Shown piece by piece: positions 1 to 7,222 of a stretch of DNA of 64,000 bases; position 1 is the first letter of the stretch, and every line of letters starts with the position of its first letter. Location of the stretch: contig NZ_CP114767.1 of the NCBI RefSeq assembly GCF_027359925.1, forward strand, positions 1,736,001 to 1,800,000, given 5' to 3'. Source of the DNA: Hymenobacter canadensis (lineage in GTDB: Bacteria; Bacteroidota; Bacteroidia; Cytophagales; Hymenobacteraceae). The notes under the pieces were generated by a model that saw only the letters and a program-made list of their open reading frames with translations, did no database searches and was not told the DNA's origin. The translations under genes and the position numbers were made by a program.

Positions 1-1973
1 CCCAGAACAGTATGGTGCCGGTGTTTCTCACCGAAACCGAAATCCGCGACTTTTACGAGGGCTTCAGCAACTCCACCCTCTGGCCTACTTTCCACTACTT
101 CACGCAGTACGCCACCTACGAGCAAAGCCACTGGGAAGCCTACGTGGCCGTGAACGAGAAATTCTGCCGCGCCGTGCTGGAGCTGGCTGGCCCCGACGAT
201 ACCATCTGGATCCACGACTACCAGCTGCTGCTGCTGCCGGCCATGCTGCGCCAGGCTCGCCCCGACTGCACCATCGGCTTCTTCCTGCACATTCCGTTTC
301 CGTCGTATGAGCTGATCCGGGTGCTGCCGTGGCGCCGGGAGTTGCTGCAGGGCATGCTGGGCGCCGACCTGATTGGCTTCCACACCTTTGGGTATATGCG
401 CCACTTCCTGAGCGCCGTATCGCAGCTGCTGGGCATGTCGTCGCAGAACGGGCAGATTGAAACCGGCACCCGCACCGTACTGGTCGATGCCTTTCCGATG
501 GGCATCGACTACGAGCGGTTTGTGACGGCGGCGGCTTCGGAAACGGCCGTTCGGCACGAGGCCAACTACCGCGAGGCCCTGCGCGACGTGCGCGTGATTC
601 TGAGCATCGACCGCCTCGACTACTCCAAGGGCATTGCCCAGCGGCTGCGGGCCTTCGAGCTGCTGCTGCAGCGCTACCCCGAGTGGCGCGAGCAGGCCAG
701 CCTGCTGATGGTGGTGGTACCCTCCCGCGACCAGGTGGCCCAATACGCCAGCCTGAAAGAGGAAATCGACGAGCTGGTGGGACGCATCAACTCGCAGTAT
801 CGCACCATCTCTTGGACCCCGATTCACTACTTCTACCGCTCCTTCCCGCTGGAAGAGCTGGCTGCCTTCTACCGCTTGGCCGAGGTGGCGCTGGTGACGC
901 CCATGCGCGACGGCATGAACCTGGTGGCGAAGGAATTTGTGGCCAGCAAAGCCAACCAGCGCGGTGTGCTGATCCTGAGCGAGCGGGCCGGGGCGGCCCG
1001 GGAGCTGTCCGATGCCCTCATCATCAACCCCACCGACACCGGCCAGCTGGCTGAGGCCATGCACGACGCGCTGGTGATGCCGGAGGAAGAACAGATCCAG
1101 CGCATGAGCGCCATGCAGGCCCTGGTGCGCCAGTACAACGTGTTTGCCTGGACCCAGCTGTTCATGGACCGGCTGGCCTACACCAAAATCAAGCAGCACA
1201 CGCTGGCCACCGAAACCCTCACGCCCACGGCCACGGCCCGGCTGCTCAGCGAGTACCACGCCGCCCCGTCGCGCCTGCTGCTGCTCGACTACGACGGCAC
1301 GCTGGCCCCCTTCCACCCCGACCCGCAGCGCGCCCGCCCCGACCAGGAGCTGCTGCTGCTGCTCAAGGCCCTGGCCGACGTGCCGCAGAACCGGGTGGTG
1401 GTCATCAGTGGCCGCGACCGGGCCACGCTGCAGGCCTGGCTGGGCCATCTGCCCATCGATTTCATTGCCGAGCACGGCGTATGGCTGCGGCCGGCCGGTG
1501 AGGAGTGGCAGCTGTTCCAGACGCTCAGCAACGCTTGGAAACCGGAAATCCGCTCGATTCTGGAGCTCTACGTGGCCCGCACGGCCGGCTCCTTCATTGA
1601 GGATAAGGAGTACTCTCTGGTATGGCACTACCGCCGTGCCGACGCCGACCTGGGAGCCGTGCGCGCCCGCGACCTGCTCAACCACCTCACCTTTATGACT
1701 TCGAATGGGGATTTGCAGGTGATGGAAGGCAACAAAGTCATCGAAATCAAGACGGCCGGGATTCACAAAGGCTCGGCAGCGGCCCGCTGGCTGGCCACCT
1801 ACCAGCCCGATTTTGCGCTAGCCATCGGCGACGACCGCACCGACGAGGACACGTTCCGTGCCATGCCGCCCGAAGCCTACACCGTGAAGGTGGGCACTGC
1901 CTCCCGCTCGCTGGCCCGCTACCACGTAGCCGGCACCCCCGACGTGCGCCACCTACTGCGGCAGCTACTGTAA
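1..1973 (+). CDS. otsAB: Bifunctional trehalose-6-phosphate synthase/phosphatase (5' end missing)
   Basis: This gene makes trehalose: the N-terminal GT20 domain joins UDP-glucose to glucose-6-phosphate and the C-terminal HAD domain removes the phosphate. The frame is open to the window edge, so the true start lies upstream; the ATG at 12 is internal because the reading frame starts in the middle of the conserved GT20 fold. Visible motifs include IHDYQ near 209, DRLDYSKG near 608 and RDGMNLVAKEF near 906 (OtsA substrate-binding segments). The phosphatase half follows with LDYDGTLAP near 1287 (the HAD nucleophile motif DxDGT) and GDDRTDED near 1827. Fused OtsA-OtsB proteins are known in Bacteroidota and eukaryotes. 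The GH15 enzyme at 2959-4746 is a plausible partner in trehalose or glucan turnover. The gene ends just before a long palindrome. Confidence 0.95.
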   Translation, partial: QNSMVPVFLTETEIRDFYEGFSNSTLWPTFHYFTQYATYEQSHWEAYVAVNEKFCRAVLELAGPDDTIWIHDYQLLLLPAMLRQARPDCTIGFFLHIPFPSYELIRVLPWRRELLQGMLGADLIGFHTFGYMRHFLSAVSQLLGMSSQNGQIETGTRTVLVDAFPMGIDYERFVTAAASETAVRHEANYREALRDVRVILSIDRLDYSKGIAQRLRAFELLLQRYPEWREQASLLMVVVPSRDQVAQYASLKEEIDELVGRINSQYRTISWTPIHYFYRSFPLEELAAFYRLAEVALVTPMRDGMNLVAKEFVASKANQRGVLILSERAGAARELSDALIINPTDTGQLAEAMHDALVMPEEEQIQRMSAMQALVRQYNVFAWTQLFMDRLAYTKIKQHTLATETLTPTATARLLSEYHAAPSRLLLLDYDGTLAPFHPDPQRARPDQELLLLLKALADVPQNRVVVISGRDRATLQAWLGHLPIDFIAEHGVWLRPAGEEWQLFQTLSNAWKPEIRSILELYVARTAGSFIEDKEYSLVWHYRRADADLGAVRARDLLNHLTFMTSNGDLQVMEGNKVIEIKTAGIHKGSAAARWLATYQPDFALAIGDDRTDEDTFRAMPPEAYTVKVGTASRSLARYHVAGTPDVRHLLRQLL

Positions 1974-1990
1974 GTAGGTGGGGGAAAGCC

Positions 1991-2124
1991 CTGTCATCCT
2001 GGGGAACTGTCATCCTGAGCGGAGCGAAGGATCCTATCACGTCTGGATTACCACTGAACGACGACCGTTCCAACGTGATAGGATCCTTCGCTCCGCTCAG
2101 GATGACAGTTCCCCAGGATGACAG
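1991..2124. repeat. 52-bp perfect inverted repeat (MITE/REP-like)
   Basis: Positions 1991-2042 and 2073-2124 are exact reverse complements (52 bp each) around a 30-bp spacer. Each arm carries the phrase GTCATCCTGAGCGGAGCGAA, similar in style to the GTCATTCCGAGC family seen elsewhere in this window. No open reading frame of its own is evident. It could fold as a terminator for the trehalose gene, but its length and perfection fit a repetitive mobile palindrome better. The promoter of the next gene starts immediately after the right arm. Confidence 0.9.
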
Positions 2125-2125
2125 C

Positions 2126-2133
2126 TACCTTTG
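2126..2133 (+). promoter_or_regulatory. -7 promoter element TACCTTTG
   Basis: TACCTTTG matches the Bacteroidota -7 consensus TAnnTTTG. It lies 24 nt before the ATG at 2157 and directly abuts the inverted repeat. It argues for the start at 2157 rather than an in-frame ATG at 2118, which would lie inside the repeat and upstream of the promoter. No clear -33 element is visible. Confidence 0.55.
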
Positions 2134-2156
2134 CCACCCCACCACTACTCCACCTC

Positions 2157-2879
2157 ATGCCCCAGCTCTTGATTGACGACTTGCCCGTGGAAGTCGTGCG
2201 CAAGAATATCCGGACGCTGCGCCTGAGCGTGCACATGCCCGATGGCCGGGTGCGGGTAGCCGTGCCCCTACGCACGCCTGAGGCCACTATCCGGGAGCTG
2301 GTAGTGGCCCGCCGTGCCTGGATTGAGAAGCACCAAGCGCGTTTTGCAGCGCGCGAGGTGGCGCCGGCCCTAACCTACGTTTCGGGCGAGCTGCATCCAT
2401 ACCAGGGACAAGCGTGTGTGCTGCAGGTGCACGAGGCGGAGGGCACGCCGAAAGTAGTGCTGCTGCCCAACGCCGAGCCCCCTACCCTGACGTTGCACAT
2501 CCGGGCCGACAGCACCGTGGAGCAGCGCCGCAAGGCCCTGGATGGCTGGTACAGGCAGCGCCTGCGCGAGCAGCTGCCGGCGTTGCTGGCCACCTGGCAA
2601 CCCGTGGTGGGGGCGCAGGCTAGCAGCTGGGGCATCAAGCAGATGAAAACCCGCTGGGGCACCTGCAACATTCAGGCGCGCCGCGTCTGGCTGAATTTGG
2701 AGCTGATCAAGCGCCCCCTACCCTGCCTGGAATACGTGGTGGTGCACGAGCTGACCCACCTGCACGAGCGGTACCACAACGCCCGCTTCTGGGGTTTTAT
2801 GGACCAGTTCATGCCCGACTGGCGCCAGCACAAAGCCGAGCTCAACCGCGTGCACCTGCGCGCCGCCGACGCGGATTAG
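2157..2879 (+). CDS. YgjP-type (M48-related) metallopeptidase domain protein
   Basis: A 240-residue protein of the YgjP/DUF45 family, predicted zinc metallopeptidases of unknown substrate. The zinc motif HELTHLHERYH (HExxH with a third histidine) is near nt 2746-2780, preceded by the family's typical segment around KTRWGTC near 2650. No signal peptide or membrane segment is seen, so it should be cytoplasmic. The start at 2157 is chosen because an earlier in-frame ATG (2118) falls within the upstream palindrome and before the promoter. It converges with the GH15 gene and the two share a strong hairpin. Family members are sometimes found beside type I restriction genes, but there is no such context here. 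Confidence 0.88.
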   Translation: MPQLLIDDLPVEVVRKNIRTLRLSVHMPDGRVRVAVPLRTPEATIRELVVARRAWIEKHQARFAAREVAPALTYVSGELHPYQGQACVLQVHEAEGTPKVVLLPNAEPPTLTLHIRADSTVEQRRKALDGWYRQRLREQLPALLATWQPVVGAQASSWGIKQMKTRWGTCNIQARRVWLNLELIKRPLPCLEYVVVHELTHLHERYHNARFWGFMDQFMPDWRQHKAELNRVHLRAADAD

Positions 2880-2892
2880 AAGACGTAGAAAT

Positions 2893-2947
2893 AAAGATAG
2901 AACGGCCAGCTTCTCTGAGCGAGAAGCTGGCCGTTCTATCTTTTTGT
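2893..2947. terminator. Bidirectional terminator hairpin
   Basis: Perfect 23-bp arms (2893-2915 and 2921-2943) with a 5-nt loop and a T-run on the + side. It separates the convergent YgjP-type and GH15 genes and can serve both. Confidence 0.9.
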
Positions 2948-2958
2948 TACAACTGAAA

Positions 2959-4746
2959 CTACACGAAAGTCGGGCGGTCCAGCTTCTTGGAGATGCGGTA
3001 GGCGGCATTCACGAGGCCCACGTGGCTGTAGGCCTGCGGGAAATTGCCCCACTGCGAGCCGGTTTTGGCATCTACATCCTCCGAGAGCAGGCCCAGGTGG
3101 TTGGTGTAGGTGATGAGCTTCTCGAACTCGCGCACGGCATCGTCGAGGCGGCCGACGCAGGCCAGCGTCTCGACGTACCAGAAGGAGCAGATTAGGAACG
3201 TGGTTTCGGGCGTGCCAAAGTCGTCGGGGTGGCGGTAGCGGTAAAACAGGCCCTCGGGCGTCATCAGCTCCTTTTCCAGGGCCTGCAGATGGCGGTGGGC
3301 GCGCTCGGTGGTGGGGTCGAGGTAGCCCATCATGATCAGCTGCAGGGTGCTGGCATCGAGGTGGGGCGAGCCGATGGCGTTGGCGTAGGCCTGGTGCTCT
3401 TCGCTGAAGCACTGCTCAATCCGCTCTTCAGCGGCGTGCATGAGGCGCGTGGCTAGGGCCTCCATTTCGGGGTTCTGGAGCGCCTGGGCCACCTTGCGGG
3501 CGGCGTGGCTGCCGGCCCAATGGAACAGGTAAGTGTAGCAGTGATACTGCGCAATGTGGCGAAACTCCCACAGGCCGGCGTCGGGCTGGTCCATGGTCTT
3601 CTCGATCATGCGCAGCGTGTCAAACACCAGTTTTTCGGGGCTGTTGCGCTCGGGGTTCAGGAAGCGGGCATCCACGTAGAGCGGCAGCAGCGCCACCAGA
3701 ATCTGGCCGTACACGTCGTTCTGGATGTGCGTGAAGGCGTCGTTGCCGATGCGCACGGGCTGGTTGCCGAGGTAGCCGGCCAGTGGCAGTTCGTGCTCGG
3801 TTAGCTCCGAAGCGCCACTGATGCCGTAGAGCGGCTGGTACTTGTCGCCAGTGGCCTTGCTGGTGATATTGGCGATGTAGTGGAAGTACCGCTCCATCTC
3901 CTCGAAATGCCCGATGTTATTGAAGGCCGTGAGCGTGTAGAACGTGTCGCGCATCCAGCAGTAGCGGTAGTCCCAGTTGCGGGTGCTGCCGGGGGCCTCG
4001 GGCAGGCTGGTGGTGCTGGCCGCAATGATGGCGCCGGTGTCTTCGTACTGGTGCACCTTCAGGGCCAGCGCCGACCGAATCACGGCCTGCTGGTGGAAGT
4101 TGCTGATGGTGGTGCTTTTCACCCACTGGCGCCAGTAGTCGGTGGTGGCGCGCAGAAACCGCTCGGCGGTGCTCCCCAGGGCGGCTTCCAGCGGGGCGCC
4201 GTAGGTGAGCACCAGGTAGCGGGTTTCGCTGAGCACGAAGTCCTCGCCGTCGGTGATGTAGGTGAGCGGGATGTCGGTAGTGAGACGGATTTCCTCTTCC
4301 AAGCCTAGGTAGGCAATGTGGTTAGAGCTGCGGCGGCGGGTGAGGCGGGTTTCGCCGTAGTTGCCCACCGGGTTGCAGGTCACGCGGATGCGGGGCGTGC
4401 CGGCCAGCGGCTCCAGCTTCCGGATCAGCATCAGGGGCTTGTAGTAGCGCTCATATTGCGGAAAGCGCGGCGCGAAGTCCGTGACGCGGTAGCGCCCGTC
4501 TTCACTCTCGATTTCGGTGCACAGCACGTTGGTGTTCTGCTCGTAGTACTGGTGCGACTCGAACTGGCCAGGCGCGGCGGGCCGCACGCTGAACTCGCCG
4601 CCTTTCTGGCCGTCGAGCAGGTCGCCGAATACAAAGCTGCTGTCGAAACGGGGCCAGCACATCCAGGCCACCGAGGTATCCTTGCGAATGAGGGCTAGAA
4701 AGGCACAGTTGCCGATTAGGCCCATGTCGTAGGTATGTTTGATCAT
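2959..4746 (-). CDS. Glycoside hydrolase family 15 protein (glucoamylase/trehalase-like)
   Basis: A 595-residue GH15 enzyme with an N-terminal beta-sandwich and a C-terminal (alpha/alpha)6 barrel, the usual bacterial layout. Typical family motifs include the N-terminal CAFLALIRKDTSVAWMCWPRFDS region, RNWDYRYCWMRD in the barrel and the catalytic-acid segment DAGLWEFR. The start at 4746 gives MIKHTYDMGLIGN, the standard N-terminus of the family; the 70 extra residues possible upstream look like non-coding sequence. No signal peptide is seen, so it is probably cytoplasmic. Actinobacterial members of this group have been shown to be trehalases, while others are glucoamylases; the nearby trehalose synthesis gene makes trehalose or alpha-glucan turnover the likely role. 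Substrate cannot be settled from sequence alone. Confidence 0.92.
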   Translation of the reverse strand: MIKHTYDMGLIGNCAFLALIRKDTSVAWMCWPRFDSSFVFGDLLDGQKGGEFSVRPAAPGQFESHQYYEQNTNVLCTEIESEDGRYRVTDFAPRFPQYERYYKPLMLIRKLEPLAGTPRIRVTCNPVGNYGETRLTRRRSSNHIAYLGLEEEIRLTTDIPLTYITDGEDFVLSETRYLVLTYGAPLEAALGSTAERFLRATTDYWRQWVKSTTISNFHQQAVIRSALALKVHQYEDTGAIIAASTTSLPEAPGSTRNWDYRYCWMRDTFYTLTAFNNIGHFEEMERYFHYIANITSKATGDKYQPLYGISGASELTEHELPLAGYLGNQPVRIGNDAFTHIQNDVYGQILVALLPLYVDARFLNPERNSPEKLVFDTLRMIEKTMDQPDAGLWEFRHIAQYHCYTYLFHWAGSHAARKVAQALQNPEMEALATRLMHAAEERIEQCFSEEHQAYANAIGSPHLDASTLQLIMMGYLDPTTERAHRHLQALEKELMTPEGLFYRYRHPDDFGTPETTFLICSFWYVETLACVGRLDDAVREFEKLITYTNHLGLLSEDVDAKTGSQWGNFPQAYSHVGLVNAAYRISKKLDRPTFV

Positions 4747-4995
4747 GCTGGTTGTCAGTTGCTGGTTGTCGGTTTTAGAGCCCTGCTGCGGGCCGGCAGG
4801 CGCTACCCTTTGCTGCGGCCTGCTCGTTGTAGTACCCCACATGGGCGGTCGGGGTTGTCCTGGCCATAGCCGCCTGAGTTGCGTACAGGCATCCGGCGGC
4901 CGGGTGCCGGCTCGCCTGTTCTGCCCCACTATTCCTGCCTGCACCCCGCAGCCCACCCGCCTTCAGCTGCCTGACCACCTGCCTCTTACCTGCAT

Positions 4996-5697
4996 ATGCC
5001 CGAGTCTTCTGCGCCGCGCCGCGGCACCCACTGGCCCCTCTATCTTTCGTTGAGTTTCATGGTGGCCCTGGTGGCCGCCTATTTTTTCTGGCCGGCCTTT
5101 CAGCAAGCCGCCCAGGAAGGTTTTCGGGTGCTGAAAAGCGGCGAGCAACGGCAGATTGCCGATTGGATGGCCCAGTTCGGCAACTGGGGCCCGGTGGTGC
5201 TGGTGGGGCTGATGGTGGTGCAGATGTTTTTGTTTGTGGTGAACGTGGTAGCCCTGATTTTGGTGGCCATCCTGGCGTACGGGCCGTGGTGGGGCTCGCT
5301 GCTGGCGCTGGCCGGCATTGTGGCCGCCTCCACGGTGGGCTACGGGCTGGGCCGCGCCCTCGGCGAGTCGTTTGTGAGCCGCCTGTTGGGCCGCTCCACC
5401 GAGAAGAAGGTCATCGGCATCGTGCACGGCTACGGGGTGTGGGCCATCATCATTGCTCGCCTCTCCCCGGCCCTCTCCGACGACGCCATCAGCTTTGTGG
5501 CGGGGGTGGCGCGCATGGGTTACTGGAAATTTATGGCCGCCACCGTGGCCGGCGTAGTACCCCTGATTGCGCTGCTGGCCTACCTCGGCGAAGAAAGCAA
5601 CCGCCTGAAAACCGGCCTGCTATGGGTTTCCGCAGTGAGCCTGCTGCTGTTCGGCGGGTACGTATGGTGGGACCGCCGCCAACAAAAATCCCACTAA
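4996..5697 (+). CDS. VTT (DedA/TVP38-TMEM64 family) membrane protein
   Basis: A 233-residue polytopic inner-membrane protein. A first membrane helix spans roughly residues 15-32, followed by the VTT domain with several hydrophobic segments. The conserved loop IIARLSPALSDDAISFVAGVARMGYWKF fits the family's R-x-x-P...AG...M pattern; it is given here in outline only. DedA/VTT proteins are linked to lipid scrambling and envelope homeostasis, but function here is not specified. It is transcribed divergently from the GH15 gene across a 249-bp gap that shows no clear TAnnTTTG element (a near match, TACCCTTTG, is at about 4804). Confidence 0.88.
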   Translation: MPESSAPRRGTHWPLYLSLSFMVALVAAYFFWPAFQQAAQEGFRVLKSGEQRQIADWMAQFGNWGPVVLVGLMVVQMFLFVVNVVALILVAILAYGPWWGSLLALAGIVAASTVGYGLGRALGESFVSRLLGRSTEKKVIGIVHGYGVWAIIIARLSPALSDDAISFVAGVARMGYWKFMAATVAGVVPLIALLAYLGEESNRLKTGLLWVSAVSLLLFGGYVWWDRRQQKSH

Positions 5698-5712
5698 ATC
5701 ATTGCCTGCGAC

Positions 5713-5744
5713 TTGCAGGATACATTTTTAGTGCCTTATCTTTG
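5713..5744 (+). promoter_or_regulatory. Promoter of tRNA-Glu
   Basis: TTG at 5713-5715, a 21-nt spacer, then TATCTTTG at 5737-5744 match the Bacteroidota -33/-7 promoter pattern. The tRNA begins 31 nt after the -7 element. Confidence 0.75.
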
Positions 5745-5775
5745 CATCACCAAAACGGAAAACGCCGTTTGAAAT

Positions 5776-5847
5776 GGTCCGTTCGTCTAGGGGTTAGGAC
5801 AGTAGATTTTCATTCTACCAACAGGGGTTCGATTCCCCTACGGACTA
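5776..5847 (+). tRNA. tRNA-Glu (anticodon TTC)
   Basis: The sequence folds as a full cloverleaf: a 7-bp acceptor stem pairing 5776-5782 with 5840-5846 (first pair G-U), an anticodon stem GTAGA/TCTAC around the loop TTTTCAT, with TTC at 5809-5811, and a T-arm with GGTTCGATTCC. CCA is not encoded. A promoter precedes it and a hairpin follows it, so it is a single-gene transcript. Confidence 0.97.
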
Positions 5848-5849
5848 CA

Positions 5850-5892
5850 AAAACACCCGCTCTGACTCACGTCGGAGCGGGTGTTTTGCTTT
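5850..5892 (+). terminator. Terminator after tRNA-Glu
   Basis: Arms 5850-5862 and 5875-5887 (13 bp, perfect) followed by a T-rich tract. Confidence 0.85.
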
Positions 5893-5910
5893 TTCGGGCT
5901 GTGCTATTAA

Positions 5911-5965
5911 CCGAAACAAATCAGGGCCGGCCTCCCATCGGAAAGCCGGCCCTGATTTGTTTCGG
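5911..5965. terminator. Hairpin at the 3' end of the hydrolase gene
   Basis: Perfect 21-bp arms (5911-5931 and 5945-5965) with a 13-nt loop, placed between tRNA-Glu and the 3' end of the minus-strand hydrolase. Read on the minus strand it ends in a T-containing tail, so it likely terminates that gene. Confidence 0.8.
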
Positions 5966-5987
5966 AAGCAATGAACACCCAAAGCGG

Positions 5988-6914
5988 CTACTTGCGCCGC
6001 GAAGCCAGCAACCATACACCGCCGGCCAGCAGCGCCAGAGTACTGCCTACCACGGCGGCGGTAGGCACTTTCGGCTGCGAGGTCTGCAGCTGCCGCTGGT
6101 CGGCAGCAAAAGCCTCGGGCAGGCCGTGGCCGCTGGTGGCGGCCAGAATGAGTTTGATGGTTTCGGCGGGCTGGTCCCACTGCGGAAAGTGGCCGCAGTT
6201 GTCGAACCAGTACAGGCGGGCATCCGGGAACTTGGCCAGCGCCAGCTTGGCCTGGCTGGGCAAGCACACCCGGTCCTGCCGGCCCCAGCCAATCACCAGC
6301 GGCTCCGAAATACTGCCTTTGGGGGCGGCCTGCTGCTTTTCGCCATGGGCCAGCTGATCGAGCAGCTCCTCGAAGACGGGCGTGTTGGCGAAGGTGCGCA
6401 TCTCCTCCTGAGCCTGCCGGGCATCCACGGCCCAGGGCCGGGCCGAAAACTGGGGCAGCAGCACGGTGCGGCCCACAGCCGAGCCGGCCAGCATCGGCAT
6501 TACGGGCTGCAGCGCCTTCACCAGCTTCACCGAAGCCGACACGGAGTGATAGAAAAACGGAACTTCCCAGCCCTGCCAGAAGCCGCCGGGATCCAGCGAC
6601 ACCACCGCCCCTACTACGCCGCCGCGCCGGGCCAGTTCCAGCACGAGGCGGGCCCCCATGGAACTGCCCACCGCATCAATCCCGAGCAGGCCGTGGCGGG
6701 TCAGGAAGGACGTGAGGGCGTCGGCGAAGGTGCGGATGGAGTTTTCGCCGACAAGCGCGGGCGTTTCGCCGTGGCCGGGCAGGTCGACGGCCACAACGTC
6801 GCGCTCGGCGGCCAGGGCGTCGATGACGGTGTTCCAGGAGCGCCAGCTCCCCCCGATACCGTGTACCAGCAGCAGCGGCCGGCCGGCTCCGCGCCGGATG
6901 TAGTTCAGATCCAT
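5988..6914 (-). CDS. Alpha/beta hydrolase with C-terminal membrane anchor
   Basis: A 308-residue alpha/beta-hydrolase fold protein. The oxyanion motif HGIGGS is near the N-terminus, the nucleophile elbow is GSSMGA (Ser near residue 105), and the catalytic histidine is in NCGHFPQWDQP near the end of the fold. The residue set fits an esterase or lipase-like enzyme; substrate unknown. Beyond the fold, the last 30 residues form a single hydrophobic helix ending in RRK, which suggests a tail-anchored protein with the catalytic domain in the cytoplasm. No N-terminal signal is present. It is divergent from the large exported protein gene downstream on the + strand. Confidence 0.88.
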   Translation of the reverse strand: MDLNYIRRGAGRPLLLVHGIGGSWRSWNTVIDALAAERDVVAVDLPGHGETPALVGENSIRTFADALTSFLTRHGLLGIDAVGSSMGARLVLELARRGGVVGAVVSLDPGGFWQGWEVPFFYHSVSASVKLVKALQPVMPMLAGSAVGRTVLLPQFSARPWAVDARQAQEEMRTFANTPVFEELLDQLAHGEKQQAAPKGSISEPLVIGWGRQDRVCLPSQAKLALAKFPDARLYWFDNCGHFPQWDQPAETIKLILAATSGHGLPEAFAADQRQLQTSQPKVPTAAVVGSTLALLAGGVWLLASRRK

Positions 6915-7145
6915 AGAAAAAACAAAAACAGATGATTGACCAAAGCAGCCGGCGCAGAAAATGGCCGGGCCGCCGGGCCTGCTTTAGGTTTACTGCAGAT
7001 GCCGCTATTTGTTCGGGCAGGGCGGCGCCAGCCAACGTCAGCACCGCGCTCCGCATACATCAGGGCCTGCCGATGCAGCAGCCTCGCCAGCTGCTACGCC
7101 CCGAAATCAGGCAAATTTTCCTGTTCGGTTCGTGGCGCAGGGGCT
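6915..7145. other. Intergenic region, no gene found
   Basis: The reading frame of the following gene stays open through this stretch, but the translation has no protein-like features and it lies upstream of the likely promoter. Nothing else is recognised. Confidence 0.5.
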
Positions 7146-7153
7146 TACCTTTG
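7146..7153 (+). promoter_or_regulatory. -7 promoter element TACCTTTG
   Basis: An exact match to TAnnTTTG, 70 nt before the GTG at 7223. It supports a start for the following gene downstream of this point instead of the ATG codons at 6932 or 7073. Confidence 0.55.
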
Positions 7154-7222
7154 CGGGCTTACGGGCAGGCGGCCATTGCCAACTGCCCCGCTGATTGCTC
7201 ATCTTTTTTACGCCGACTACCC

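Noticed and set aside
2118..2156. Earlier start of the YgjP-type gene
   Set aside because: This ATG lies within the palindrome and upstream of the TACCTTTG element.
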